From: Salaquimonas pukyongi
GTDB lineage: Bacteria; Pseudomonadota; Alphaproteobacteria; Rhizobiales; Rhizobiaceae
Direction of reading: 5' to 3'
Length of the DNA: 64,000 nucleotides
Assembly (NCBI RefSeq): GCF_001953055.1
Contig: NZ_CP019044.1
Span: 1,984,001-2,048,000 of the forward strand
Under the pieces are notes generated by a model, which searched no databases, was not told the origin of the DNA, and was given only the letters and a program-made list of their open reading frames with translations. Positions 33,221 to 42,138 of the stretch are shown in pieces (the first letter of the stretch is position 1; every line of letters begins with the position of its first letter). The position numbers were made by a program, and so were the translations under genes.

Positions 33221-34726
33221 TTGCGCGAAACCCTTTTCCAGGTCGAACGGCAGCAGATGACCTCGCTGCAGGTACAGATTCGCGAAATGCTGGTTTCCGC
33301 CATGCTTTCAGGCCAGATGCCGGCGGGCAGCCCGATCCCCTCCACCCGTACCATGGCAAAGCGGCTGAAAGTTTCCCGCAACACCGTCATGCTGGCCTAT
33401 CAGGCGCTGGCCGCCGATGGGTACCTGCAGTCGCGTGAGCGCTCCGGCTTTTATGTTTCGGAGGACGTGCGCCGCGGTGCGATGGAACGCGCCACCGCCT
33501 CTTCAGGCGGTGGCGTGGCCACCAACCACTCCACCGTCGACTGGAACAAGCGCCTGCGGCTCACCCCCGCCAGCCAGCGCAACATCACCAAGCCGGCGAA
33601 CTGGCATGAATACCCCTACCCTTTCATCTACGGTCAGGCTGATGCGGCGCTGTTTCCCATCGCAGCCTGGCGCGACTGCACCCGCCAGGCAATGAACCGC
33701 AAATGGATGGATGCCTGGACATCCGACCTCTACAACGAAGACGATCCCATGCTGGTCGAGCAGATTTATCAGCGCATCCTGCCACGGCGCGGCATCATGG
33801 CCGACAAGGAGCAGATACTGGTGACGCTGGGCGCACAAAACGCCCTCTACATGGTGGCAAGCCTGCTGATAAAGCCGACCGACAAGGTTGCGGTGGAAGA
33901 TCCGGGTTATCCGGACATGCGCAACATCTTTGCCATGAAGACAAAGAACATCGTTCCCGTTCCAATCGACGGGGAAGGCATCTGCATCGATGAGCACCTT
34001 AAGGGATGCAATTTCGTTTTCACAACGCCCAGCCACCAGTTCCCCACCAACATAACCATGTCGGCGGACCGCCGCCGCGAACTGCTCGCCTGGGCGGAGG
34101 AAAACGACGCGCTGATCATCGAGGATGATTACGAGTTCGAGACCAATTACAACGGCGAACCCACCCCTGCGCTGAAATCGCGCGATCGCGAGGGCCGGGT
34201 AATTTATGCCGGCAGCCTTTCAAAGTCACTGATGCCGGGCCTGCGCATGGGATTTGTCGTTGCGCCAAAGCAGCTGATCGGCGAATTGCGAGCGCTGCGG
34301 CGGCTGATGTTCCGCCATCCGCCGGGCAACAATCAGCGCGTTGTCTCGCTGTTTCTGGCGCTCGGCCATCACGATGCGCTCATCAACCGCCTGCACAAGG
34401 CCTATCAGGCCCGCTGGAAAACCATGGGCAGCGCGCTGGAAGAGTATTTTCCCGGTTGGGCCAAATGGCCGGGCTTCGGCGGCACATCCTTCTGGGTGGA
34501 AGGACCGGCGGCTCTGGATACCAACGCATTGCAGACCGCAGCCCTTGAAGACGGCATCATCATCGAACCGGGCCAGGTCTGCTGGGCGGACCCCCAGGCC
34601 GTTAAAAACGAACGTACCAACTACTTCCGGCTCGGTTTTTCCTCAATACCCGAAGAGCGCATCAGGCCGGGGCTCGAGCGCCTGCACGAACTTGCCAGCC
34701 GCCAGTTGCGCGGCCAGGGGTCGTGA
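33221..34726 (+). CDS. tauR: MocR/GntR-type PLP-dependent regulator (TauR-like)
   Basis: The 501-residue protein has an N-terminal GntR winged helix (SLQVQIREMLVSAMLSGQMPAGSPIPSTRTMAKRLKVSRNTVMLAYQAL). It is joined to a class I aminotransferase-fold domain (about 120-490) with IIEDDYEFETNYNGEP and the PLP lysine in AGSLSKSLMPGLRMG. This architecture beside xsc marks TauR, the activator of taurine/sulfonate genes. The start is TTG: an in-frame stop at 33191 leaves no ATG or GTG, and AAAGG lies 7 bases upstream. It probably controls ackA (divergent) and xsc. The true effector may be taurine or another amine. Confidence 0.87.
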   Translation: MRETLFQVERQQMTSLQVQIREMLVSAMLSGQMPAGSPIPSTRTMAKRLKVSRNTVMLAYQALAADGYLQSRERSGFYVSEDVRRGAMERATASSGGGVATNHSTVDWNKRLRLTPASQRNITKPANWHEYPYPFIYGQADAALFPIAAWRDCTRQAMNRKWMDAWTSDLYNEDDPMLVEQIYQRILPRRGIMADKEQILVTLGAQNALYMVASLLIKPTDKVAVEDPGYPDMRNIFAMKTKNIVPVPIDGEGICIDEHLKGCNFVFTTPSHQFPTNITMSADRRRELLAWAEENDALIIEDDYEFETNYNGEPTPALKSRDREGRVIYAGSLSKSLMPGLRMGFVVAPKQLIGELRALRRLMFRHPPGNNQRVVSLFLALGHHDALINRLHKAYQARWKTMGSALEEYFPGWAKWPGFGGTSFWVEGPAALDTNALQTAALEDGIIIEPGQVCWADPQAVKNERTNYFRLGFSSIPEERIRPGLERLHELASRQLRGQGS

Positions 34727-34752
34727 ACTCCCCTCAGGCCACTCAGTGCAGC

Positions 34753-34766
34753 TAGAGCGTGTCCGG
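34753..34766. repeat. Solo terminal repeat of MITE-like family A
   Basis: TAGAGCGTGTCCGG is identical to the outer 14 bp of the complete element at 9430-9741, but no interior or second end follows. It lies between tauR and xsc and may be a remnant. Confidence 0.55.
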
Positions 34767-34817
34767 CTATCTGACCCGCCGTCCCCGCTGGCCAGTTCGC
34801 GGAGCATGGCTTCAATC

Positions 34818-34837
34818 TTGGCACCATCTGGCACTAA
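34818..34837. promoter_or_regulatory. Candidate TauR operator upstream of xsc
   Basis: TTGGCACCAT followed directly by CTGGCACTAA is a pair of 10-bp direct repeats about 90 bp before the xsc start. The first half is identical, and the second similar, to the reverse-strand repeats in the ackA-tauR gap. It resembles the CTGGACYTAA type repeats I recall for Rhodobacter TauR. Confidence 0.55.
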
Positions 34838-34926
34838 CGGAGCATATCGCTCGCCGCTATCAAAAAGGAAGGGAACACCTGCCTGCCGGATGATCTGCGC
34901 GCAGGCATGAGCGGAGAAACACTGCC

Positions 34927-36708
34927 ATGAAAATGACCACTGAAGAAGCCTTCGTAAAAGTGCTGCAGATGCAGGGCATCGAACATGCATTCGGCATTAT
35001 CGGCTCGGCCATGATGCCGATTTCCGACCTGTTTCCCCAGGCCGGCATTACCTTTTGGGACTGCGCCCATGAGTGCAATGCCGGCATGATGGCTGACGGC
35101 TTTTCACGCTCAACCGGCAAAATGTCGATGATGGTGGCCCAGAACGGCCCCGGGATCACCAACTTCGTAACCCCGGTCAAGACCGCCTACTGGAACCATA
35201 CGCCCCTGCTGCTGGTCACGCCTCAGGCTGCCAACAAGACCATCGGCCAGGGCGGCTTTCAGGAAATCGAGCAGATGCGGCTGTTTGCCGACATGGTCTG
35301 CTATCAGGAAGAAGTGCGCGACCCCACCCGCATCGCCGAGGTGCTCAACAGGGTTATCGAAAAGGCCTGGCGCGGTTCGGCACCGGCCCAGATCAACGTG
35401 CCGCGCGATTACTGGACCCAAATTGTCGACATCGAGCTGCCGCAGATCGTACGGCTTGACCGGGCACCAGGCGCCGATACCGCCATCGAGGAAGCCGCCA
35501 AGCTGCTTTCTGAAGCTGAATTCCCGGTCATCCTGAATGGCGCAGGCGTGGTGCTTTCCGGTGCCATCGAAGCCTCCGCCAGGCTCGCCGAGCGGCTGTC
35601 GGCTCCGGTCTGCTGCAACTACCAGCACAACGACGCCTTTCCCGGCTCCCATCCGCTGTTCGCCGGCCCGCTTGGCTATAACGGCTCAAAGGCTGCGATG
35701 GAACTGATTTCAAGGGCCGATGTGGTGCTGGCCCTCGGCACACGGCTCAACCCCTTTTCCACCCTGCCGGGCTATGGCATCGACTACTGGCCGAAAGACG
35801 CCAAGCTGATCCAGGTCGACATCAACGGCGACCGTATTGGCCTGACCAAGAAAGTGGCTGTCGGCATACAGGCAGACGCCAACAAGGTGGCAAACCAGCT
35901 GCTTGAAAAACTCGACGGCGGCGCAGGCGACAAGGGCCGCTCGGAGCGCGAGGCGCTGATCCACCAGTCCCGCTCCTCCTGGCTGCAGCAGCTTTCCTCC
36001 ATGGACCATGAGGACGATGATCCCGGCACCACGTGGAATGAGCGCGCCCGTAACGCAAAACCGGACTGGATGAGCCCGCGCATGGCATGGCGCGCCATCC
36101 AGCAGGCACTGCCCAAGGAAGCGATCATTTCATCGGACATCGGCAACAACTGCGCCATCGGCAATGCCTATCCGACCTTCGAAAAAGGCCGCAAATATCT
36201 GGCGCCCGGCCTGTTCGGCCCATGCGGCTACGGTTTTCCGGCAATTACCGGCGCCAAGATCGGCAATCCGAACGTCCCGGTCGTCGGCTTTGCGGGCGAT
36301 GGGGCCTTCGGAATTTCCATGAACGAGATGACCGCCATCGGCCGCGAGGAATGGCCGCCGATCACCATGGTCGTCTTCCGCAACTACCAGTGGGGCGCGG
36401 AAAAGCGCAACACGACCCTGTGGTATGACGACAATTTCGTCGGCACCGAGCTTGATCCCGATGTTTCCTACGCAAAGATTGCCGATGCCTGCGGGCTGGT
36501 TGGGGTTCAGGTGCGCACCATGGACGAACTGACGGCAGCCCTTGAAAAAGCAGTCGAGGACCAGATGAAGAACGGCAAAACCACTTTCATCGAGGCCCTG
36601 ATCAATCAGGAACTGGGCGAACCGTTCCGCCGCGATGCGATGAAGGCGCCGGTCGCCGTTGCCGGCATCAATGCCAGCGACATGCAACCTCAAAAAGGCG
36701 CGCAGTGA
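34927..36708 (+). CDS. xsc: Sulfoacetaldehyde acetyltransferase
   Basis: The 593-residue thiamin-diphosphate enzyme splits sulfoacetaldehyde with phosphate into sulfite and acetyl phosphate. Seen: the N-terminal catalytic Glu region in FWDCAHECNAGMMADGFSRSTGK, the specific stretch NGPGITNFVTPVKTAYWNHTPLLLVTPQAA, and the ThDP motif FAGDGAFGISMNEMTAIGREEWPPITMVVFRN with YQWGAEKRN. Length and motifs match Xsc, not acetolactate synthase. It is flanked by tauR and a TauE/SafE exporter, and ackA is near. No taurine transaminase, taurine dehydrogenase or tauABC gene is in the window, so the source of sulfoacetaldehyde lies elsewhere or is unusual. Confidence 0.94.
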   Translation: MKMTTEEAFVKVLQMQGIEHAFGIIGSAMMPISDLFPQAGITFWDCAHECNAGMMADGFSRSTGKMSMMVAQNGPGITNFVTPVKTAYWNHTPLLLVTPQAANKTIGQGGFQEIEQMRLFADMVCYQEEVRDPTRIAEVLNRVIEKAWRGSAPAQINVPRDYWTQIVDIELPQIVRLDRAPGADTAIEEAAKLLSEAEFPVILNGAGVVLSGAIEASARLAERLSAPVCCNYQHNDAFPGSHPLFAGPLGYNGSKAAMELISRADVVLALGTRLNPFSTLPGYGIDYWPKDAKLIQVDINGDRIGLTKKVAVGIQADANKVANQLLEKLDGGAGDKGRSEREALIHQSRSSWLQQLSSMDHEDDDPGTTWNERARNAKPDWMSPRMAWRAIQQALPKEAIISSDIGNNCAIGNAYPTFEKGRKYLAPGLFGPCGYGFPAITGAKIGNPNVPVVGFAGDGAFGISMNEMTAIGREEWPPITMVVFRNYQWGAEKRNTTLWYDDNFVGTELDPDVSYAKIADACGLVGVQVRTMDELTAALEKAVEDQMKNGKTTFIEALINQELGEPFRRDAMKAPVAVAGINASDMQPQKGAQ

Positions 36709-36737
36709 CGGCCTTGAAGGGTCGGGAATAAAAACGG

Positions 36738-37505
36738 TTGGCTACCGTGTTTGAAACGCTCACCAACCTGACGGATCTCGCCCCGGGCGAGCTGATGCTC
36801 TGCATCGGGGCCATTTTTCTTGCGGCCATCGTACGCGGCTTTGCCGGATTTGCGCTGTCAGCGCTGATCATGGCCTCCATCGTTACCATCATACCGCCGA
36901 TACAGCTGATCCCGATCTGCTTTCTGCTTGAATCAACCGCCAGCATGATGATGTTTCGCGGCGGCAGAAAAGATGCCGATATGCGCATCGTCTGGGGGCT
37001 GGCAATCTCCGCATCCCTTGGCGCGCCCATTGGTCTTTATGCCACCACCACCCTGCCCGTCGGCACATCGAAACTGGTTGCCCTGGTACTGCTGATTACT
37101 TTGGCCACCCTGCAACTGCTCAAAGTGCGCATTGCGTTTCTGGCCACCAGACCCGGGCTCTACATCTCCGGTTTGATGGCCGGGATTGCCACGGGCCTTG
37201 CCTCGATTGGCGGCATGGTGGTCGCCCTTTATGTCCTGTCGCAAGACAAAGCGGCAAAAACCATGCGCGCCTCCCTGGTGATATACCTGTCCATCACCAT
37301 GTTCACCTCGCTTGTCTACCTGCTTTACTATGGCATGCTGGACATGACCGCTGTGACTCGCGGACTGGTTTTTGTGCCTGCCGTCATCGCCGGCGTTGTC
37401 ACCGGAAGCTGGTTGTTTCGCCCCGCACTGGAAAATTTCTACAAGCGCTTCTGCCTCGTGCTGCTGCTGTCGCTCGCCCTGATCAGTCTGACGCGGGCGT
37501 TGTAG
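36738..37505 (+). CDS. TauE/SafE-family sulfite exporter-like membrane protein
   Basis: The 255-residue protein has about eight hydrophobic helices with two similar halves; FLAAIVRGFAGFALSALIMAS and LYISGLMAGIATGLASIGGMVVALYVLSQ are the repeat signatures of TauE/SafE (PF01925). Family members export sulfite or organosulfur anions. Lying 29 bp after xsc, which releases sulfite, it most likely exports that sulfite. The start is TTG at 36738, or GTG at 36747; neither has a strong ribosome site, so it may rely on coupling with xsc. Confidence 0.86.
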   Translation: MATVFETLTNLTDLAPGELMLCIGAIFLAAIVRGFAGFALSALIMASIVTIIPPIQLIPICFLLESTASMMMFRGGRKDADMRIVWGLAISASLGAPIGLYATTTLPVGTSKLVALVLLITLATLQLLKVRIAFLATRPGLYISGLMAGIATGLASIGGMVVALYVLSQDKAAKTMRASLVIYLSITMFTSLVYLLYYGMLDMTAVTRGLVFVPAVIAGVVTGSWLFRPALENFYKRFCLVLLLSLALISLTRAL

Positions 37506-37589
37506 CGCCGGCTTCTCCCAGCGCCCCTTGCCATTGCCATCACAGCCCTGCTAACCCTCGCTGACAACCGCCAACCGCCGGGGCCTGCC

Positions 37590-38798
37590 ATGCCGAAATA
37601 CGCTTCCCTCATCTCTCGTACCGCCAATGAAGGGTCTGCAGCCTGGGATATTCTGTTCCAGGCCTGGAAGGACAAGGCCGCGGGCGAAGATGTGATCATT
37701 CTCGCCGTCGGCGACCCCGACTTCAACACACCGCAAAAGATCATCGACAGCGCCAAACAGGCGATGGATGCAGGCCACACACACTATATCGACATTCCGG
37801 GTCTTCCTGACCTGCGCGAGGCAGTGGCCGATGAACTGATGCGCGTTTCCGGCGTTTCCACAGATGCTTACAAGGTTGGCCCGGCCAATGTGATGATCTG
37901 CCAGGGAACCCAGAACGCCCTGTTTGCCGCCTCGCTGTGTCTGCTTGAGGAAGGAGACGAGATCATCGCGCTTGAGCCGATGTATCTGACCTATCAGGCC
38001 ACTTTCGAAATCAATGGCGCGAAACTGGTCCCCGTCGCCTGTCCGCGCGAAACCGGCTTCCGTCCCCAGCCCGAACTGATCGAAAAGGCGATAACGGCGA
38101 ACACCCGTGCGATCCTGTTTGCCAATCCCAACAACCCGACCGGCGCCGTTTTCACCCTGGCGGAGCTGGAAGCCATCGCGGATATCGCAAAACGCCACGA
38201 TCTTTGGGTCATCGCCGATGAGGTTTATGCCGGTCAGGTCTATGACGGCAAACACCATTCGATGGCCGCCCTGCCCGGCATGGCAGAACGCACCGTGACC
38301 TGCGGCAGCCTTTCAAAGGCCTTTGCCATGACCGGCTGGCGGGTCGGCTGGGTGGCTGGCTCCGAGCCGTTCATCCATCACTGTCACAATGCCGGCATTG
38401 CCATGCATTATGGTGTTTCCGCCTTTATCCAGCATGCCTCGGTGACCGCATTGCGCGACTGCCAGAAGGACGTCGAGGACATGCGCGACATCTACCGCAG
38501 GCGCTGCAACATCGTGCTCGACAAGCTTGCCGGGGCACCTGGCCTGCATCCCATTGCCCCCGAAGGCGCGATGTATGTGCTGCTGGACGTTACCGGGACC
38601 GGCTATGGCTCGGCGGAGTTCGCTGCCGAACTGTACCGGAACGAAAAGGTTGCCGTACTCGACGCCAAGCCCTTCGGCCCCTCGGCGGACGGCTGTGTGC
38701 GCATTGCATTCACCATTTCCGATGAAGACATTGCAGAGGCATGCGAGCGCATCTACCGTTTCGCCGCAAGCCGCCACAACGAACAAAAGGCGTCCTAG
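37590..38798 (+). CDS. Class I/II PLP-dependent aminotransferase
   Basis: The 402-residue fold type I enzyme has ILAVGDPDFNTPQKIIDSAK, IPGLPDLREAVADEL, FANPNNPTGAVFTLAELEAIA, VIADEVYAGQVYDG and the PLP lysine in CGSLSKAFAMTGWRVGW, with the C-terminal CVRIAFTISDEDI Arg. It is related to aspartate/alanine-type transaminases (AspC/ArAT subgroup I). It is not the class III fold of taurine:pyruvate aminotransferase, so it should not be taken for Tpa despite the xsc neighbour. The next gene starts 3 bp after its stop, so the two are one transcript. Confidence 0.85.
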   Translation: MPKYASLISRTANEGSAAWDILFQAWKDKAAGEDVIILAVGDPDFNTPQKIIDSAKQAMDAGHTHYIDIPGLPDLREAVADELMRVSGVSTDAYKVGPANVMICQGTQNALFAASLCLLEEGDEIIALEPMYLTYQATFEINGAKLVPVACPRETGFRPQPELIEKAITANTRAILFANPNNPTGAVFTLAELEAIADIAKRHDLWVIADEVYAGQVYDGKHHSMAALPGMAERTVTCGSLSKAFAMTGWRVGWVAGSEPFIHHCHNAGIAMHYGVSAFIQHASVTALRDCQKDVEDMRDIYRRRCNIVLDKLAGAPGLHPIAPEGAMYVLLDVTGTGYGSAEFAAELYRNEKVAVLDAKPFGPSADGCVRIAFTISDEDIAEACERIYRFAASRHNEQKAS

Positions 38799-38801
38799 GG
38801 C

Positions 38802-39590
38802 ATGAGCGACAAGCTGATCCTGATCCGTGACGAAGGCGGCGTGCGCCACCTCACCCTCAACCGGCCACAGGTCAAGAACGCCATGTCCCTGGCGCTGCTT
38901 GAAGAACTTGTCGATGCGCTGGGGGATGCCGAAAAGAGCGATGCCATCCGTATTGTCGTCGTCCGCGGGTCCGATGGAAACTTTTCAGCCGGCGCCGACA
39001 TCAAGGACATGGCCAATGCCCGCAACGCCGATGACCCGGCAAAGGCAATCCACGAACTTTCCTCCGCCTTCGGTGCCATGGTGGCGCGTTTTGCAACAAC
39101 GCCGAAAACCGTGATCACCGCACTGGAAGGCGCCGTGATGGGCGGCGGTTTCGGCCTGGCCTGCGCCTGCGACATCGCGATCGCCTCCCATACGGTGAAA
39201 TTCGCCCTGCCGGAAGCAACCCTCGGCCTGATCCCGGCCCAGATCGCACCGGTCCTGCTGGAACGTATCGGCTATTCAGAGGCAAAGCGCCTTACCGTCA
39301 CCGGCGCCAGGCTGGGCGCCGAAGAGGCCCATCGCATCGGTCTGGTCCATGCGGTCACGCAGGACATGGACGATGCGATTGCCAACGCGATTTCAGATTG
39401 TCTTCGCTGTGCGCCGCGCGCCGTGGCAGTGTCGAAAGAACTGCTGCGCGAAGCCCGCTTCGTTCAGTCCGACACGCTGGTCGAACATGCTGCAAGCCTG
39501 TTTGTGGATGCGGTTACGGGAGATGAGGGCGCCGAGGGAACGCTGGCCTTTGTGGAAAAACGCAAGGCAAAATGGATGCCCCAGGAATAG
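38802..39590 (+). CDS. Enoyl-CoA hydratase/isomerase family protein
   Basis: The 262-residue crotonase-fold enzyme has RGSDGNFSAGADIKDM (oxyanion hole) and ALEGAVMGGGFGLACACDIAIASHTVKFALPEATLGLIPAQIAPVLLERIG. In the latter the Glu of FALPEATLG matches one catalytic Glu of hydratases. It is probably co-transcribed with the aminotransferase. The pair could process a deaminated acyl-CoA, but no CoA ligase or dehydrogenase accompanies them. It differs strongly from the hydratase at 23895. Confidence 0.85.
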   Translation: MSDKLILIRDEGGVRHLTLNRPQVKNAMSLALLEELVDALGDAEKSDAIRIVVVRGSDGNFSAGADIKDMANARNADDPAKAIHELSSAFGAMVARFATTPKTVITALEGAVMGGGFGLACACDIAIASHTVKFALPEATLGLIPAQIAPVLLERIGYSEAKRLTVTGARLGAEEAHRIGLVHAVTQDMDDAIANAISDCLRCAPRAVAVSKELLREARFVQSDTLVEHAASLFVDAVTGDEGAEGTLAFVEKRKAKWMPQE

Positions 39591-39622
39591 GCGGTCCTGC
39601 GGATGGAAATCCACGGGATATT

Positions 39623-39850
39623 CTACATTTCAACAACCCGGGCTGAACGCACGCTCAGTTGTTCCGAAACGGGGCTCAGGCACTGGCTGTCAATGTTGGG
39701 CCATACCTGATCGCGGCAATCCACATGCCCTTCCCGGCCTTCGATGACAGCGCTTGCCGACTGGATGTCGGTGCCCTTGCCATCGGCAAGCGCGGCGGCA
39801 CCCGTTACGGCGGTGGCGATGGCGATGGCGGCAAACAGTGACTTCAACAT
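39623..39850 (-). CDS. Small secreted cysteine-pair protein, rhizobial hypothetical family
   Basis: The 75-residue product has a clear signal peptide (MLKSLFAAIAIATAVTGAAALA). Its mature part of about 50 residues contains DCRDQVWPNIDSQCL, two cysteines likely to form a disulfide. GAGAGGAAG precedes the ATG. Small proteins with the same CRxQVWPxIxxxCL pattern are recurrent in rhizobial genomes as hypothetical proteins. The function is unknown. It is divergent from betC by 229 bp. Confidence 0.7.
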   Translation of the reverse strand: MLKSLFAAIAIATAVTGAAALADGKGTDIQSASAVIEGREGHVDCRDQVWPNIDSQCLSPVSEQLSVRSARVVEM

Positions 39851-40079
39851 GGTTTCTTCCTCTCTGTATTGAACGCATCATCGCCCAATCGGTTCCCGGT
39901 CGCTGTGCGATCCGTCACAAAGCCGTTTTCGGAACAAGAAAAGAAAAACCGGTCACAATAAACCGTTAGGAAACGCGGGCCGCTGACGGAATTGCCACTG
40001 CCGCCGCCGGAACGGCCTTTCCGTTGATCTTCTGGCAAACAAACCGCCATATCAGCGCCTGCCACCAAGGAATTCAAAA

Positions 40080-41606
40080 ATGAAGCAAAAACCCAACATC
40101 CTGATCTTCATGGTCGATCAGTTGAACGGCACGCTGTTTCCCGATGGCCCGGCAGACTGGCTGCATGTACCAAACCTGAAAAAGCTGGCCGATCAGGCCA
40201 CCCGCTTTGCCAATTGCTATACCGCAAGCCCGCTTTGCGCCCCTGGCCGTGCCTCCTTCATGTCGGGGCAATTGCCCCGCCGCACCCGTGTTTATGACAA
40301 TGCGGCAGAATTTGCCTCCGACATTCCTACCTATGCCCATCACCTGCGCCGGGCCGGTTATCAGACCTGCCTTTCCGGCAAGATGCATTTCGTTGGCCCC
40401 GACCAGTTGCACGGTTTCGAGGAACGCCTGACTACCGACATTTACCCTGCCGATTTCGGCTGGACGCCGGACTACCGCAAGCCCGGCGAGCGCATCGACT
40501 GGTGGTACCACAATATGGGTTCGGTAACCGGCGCAGGCGTCGCCGAAATCTCCAACCAGATGGAATATGACGACAACGTAGCCCATGAAGCGAAGATGAA
40601 GGTTTATGACCTTGCCCGTACGTCCGGCAAACCGGACCGGCGCCCCTGGTGCCTCACCGTCTCCTTCACCCATCCCCACGACCCTTATGTGGCGCGCCGG
40701 AAATACTGGGACTTGTATGAGGATTGCGAGCACCTGCTGCCGGAAGTTCCTGCCATTCCCCTCGACGATCAGGATCCACATTCCCAGCGCATCTTCAAGG
40801 CCAATGACTGGCTCAGTTTCGACATCACCGAAGAAAACATCCGCCACTCGCGGCGTGCCTATTTTGCCAACATCTCCTATCTCGACGACAAGATCGGCGA
40901 GGTGATGGAGGCGCTGGAGACCACCGGGCAGGCCAAGGACACGATTGTCCTCTTCTGCTCTGATCATGGCGACATGCTCGGCGAGCGCGGCCTTTGGTTC
41001 AAGATGTGCTTTTACGAAGGCTCGTCGCGGGTTCCGCTGATGGTCTCAGCGCCGCAGATGAAACCAGGACTCATTGCCGAGCCGGTCTCCAACGTCGATA
41101 TCCTGCCGACCCTGTGCGATCTTGCCGGCGTCGACATGAGCGAGATTGCACCCTGGACCGACGGCGAAACGCTGTTGCCGGTAGCTGCCGGCGAACCCCG
41201 CCCCCACCCGGTCATGATCGAATATGCCGCCGAAGCAAGCTACGCGCCACTCGTTTCGATGATCGACGGGCGCTACAAGTTCAACCACTGCGAACTTGAC
41301 CCGCCGCAGCTTTTCGACCTGCAGGCCGACCCCCACGAGCAGGTCAATCTTGCCAAAGACCCGGACAATGGCGAACTGGTGGAAACATGGATGAAGCGCA
41401 TCCGCGCCCAATGGGACATGGCGGCCTTCGACACGGAAGTGCGCGCCTCCCAGGCCCGCCGGTGGGTGGTCTATGAGGCGCTGCGAAACGGTGCCTATTA
41501 CCCCTGGGACTTCCAGCCCCTCAAACAGGCTTCCGAACAGTATATGCGAAACCACATGAACCTCGATCGCCTGGAAGACGACAAGCGGTTTCCCAGGGGA
41601 GAATAG
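40080..41606 (+). CDS. betC: Choline-sulfatase
   Basis: The 508-residue sulfatase hydrolyses choline-O-sulfate to choline and sulfate. It starts KPNILIFMVDQLNGTLFPDGPADWLHVPNLKKLA and carries the formylglycine motif CAPGR (Cys53). FSGKMHFVGPDQLHGFEERLTTDIYPADFGWTPD and FCSDHGDMLGERGLWFKMCFYEGSSRVPL are highly typical of BetC. The C-terminal extension YEALRNGAYYPWDFQPLKQASEQYMRN, which closes the active site in BetC, is present. No signal peptide, so cytoplasmic. betI, betA and betB are not adjacent, but betaine-demethylating enzymes lie in the same window. Confidence 0.93.
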   Translation: MKQKPNILIFMVDQLNGTLFPDGPADWLHVPNLKKLADQATRFANCYTASPLCAPGRASFMSGQLPRRTRVYDNAAEFASDIPTYAHHLRRAGYQTCLSGKMHFVGPDQLHGFEERLTTDIYPADFGWTPDYRKPGERIDWWYHNMGSVTGAGVAEISNQMEYDDNVAHEAKMKVYDLARTSGKPDRRPWCLTVSFTHPHDPYVARRKYWDLYEDCEHLLPEVPAIPLDDQDPHSQRIFKANDWLSFDITEENIRHSRRAYFANISYLDDKIGEVMEALETTGQAKDTIVLFCSDHGDMLGERGLWFKMCFYEGSSRVPLMVSAPQMKPGLIAEPVSNVDILPTLCDLAGVDMSEIAPWTDGETLLPVAAGEPRPHPVMIEYAAEASYAPLVSMIDGRYKFNHCELDPPQLFDLQADPHEQVNLAKDPDNGELVETWMKRIRAQWDMAAFDTEVRASQARRWVVYEALRNGAYYPWDFQPLKQASEQYMRNHMNLDRLEDDKRFPRGE

Positions 41607-41655
41607 GACACTGGAGGAACAGTAAACTGGGGGAACAGGACGCAGAGAGTAAACA

Positions 41656-41787
41656 ATGACCCGCACAGCCCGCATCGCCATTGCCGGTTTCCAGCACGAG
41701 ACCAACACGTTTGCACCGATGGGGGCACCCAATGAAGGCTTCCTGTCGGCAATTGAACCCCGCCCCTTACCCCCTCAATCCCGGTGA
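41656..41787 (+). pseudogene. Truncated M81 (MlrC-like) metallopeptidase, first 35 or so residues only
   Basis: The 43-codon frame begins MTRTARIAIAGFQHETNTF, the hallmark N-terminus of M81/microcystin LR degradation C proteins, whose full length is about 480-500. After about residue 33 the match ends and the frame stops at 41787, where an AT-rich stretch begins. The rest of the gene is not found after the autotransporter (43930-44017). It was probably the downstream partner of betC, 49 bp away, and was cut by an insertion or deletion. Confidence 0.75.
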
Positions 41788-42138
41788 TCGAAGGAGTTTT
41801 TCAACGGAATCGGGCGATCCAAGCGCACCACGACAAACTTTATCCACCAATCTGATTTGTGTCCCTGCACTCAGGTTATCAAAAAAATACTCTCATTCGG
41901 GCTATCAAAATCCACTTCAAACTGGCGTGATATTAAAGAGACAGCCTCAGTAATAATTATCAATTTATTAACAAATAAAAGACTCTTGGAAAAACTTCCT
42001 ATTTAATTACCAGATATCTGCGCTGCGCGATATTTTCCAATTCATTTGGTGGCGGAAGTATTTCCCCGAGGCTGAATGCGCGGGCGTCCTAGCGCAATTA
42101 TAACGGCACCCTTGAAAGCTGTTTGGGGAATTTTTGAT
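41788..42138. other. AT-rich non-coding stretch before the autotransporter gene
   Basis: This stretch is far richer in A and T than its surroundings, with runs such as TATCAATTTATTAACAAATA. I see no gene, no terminal repeats and no clear promoter, though several AT hexamers could serve. Together with the codon use of the next gene it suggests foreign origin. The junction with native sequence is near 41760-41800. Confidence 0.6.

Noticed and set aside
34927-36708. Acetolactate synthase
   Set aside because: It shares the ThDP fold, but the NGPGITNFVTPVKTAYWNH block, the tauR/TauE neighbours and the length fit Xsc.
37590-38798. Taurine:pyruvate aminotransferase (Tpa) for the xsc module
   Set aside because: Sequence motifs are class I/II aspartate-type, while Tpa is class III; the location alone is not enough.
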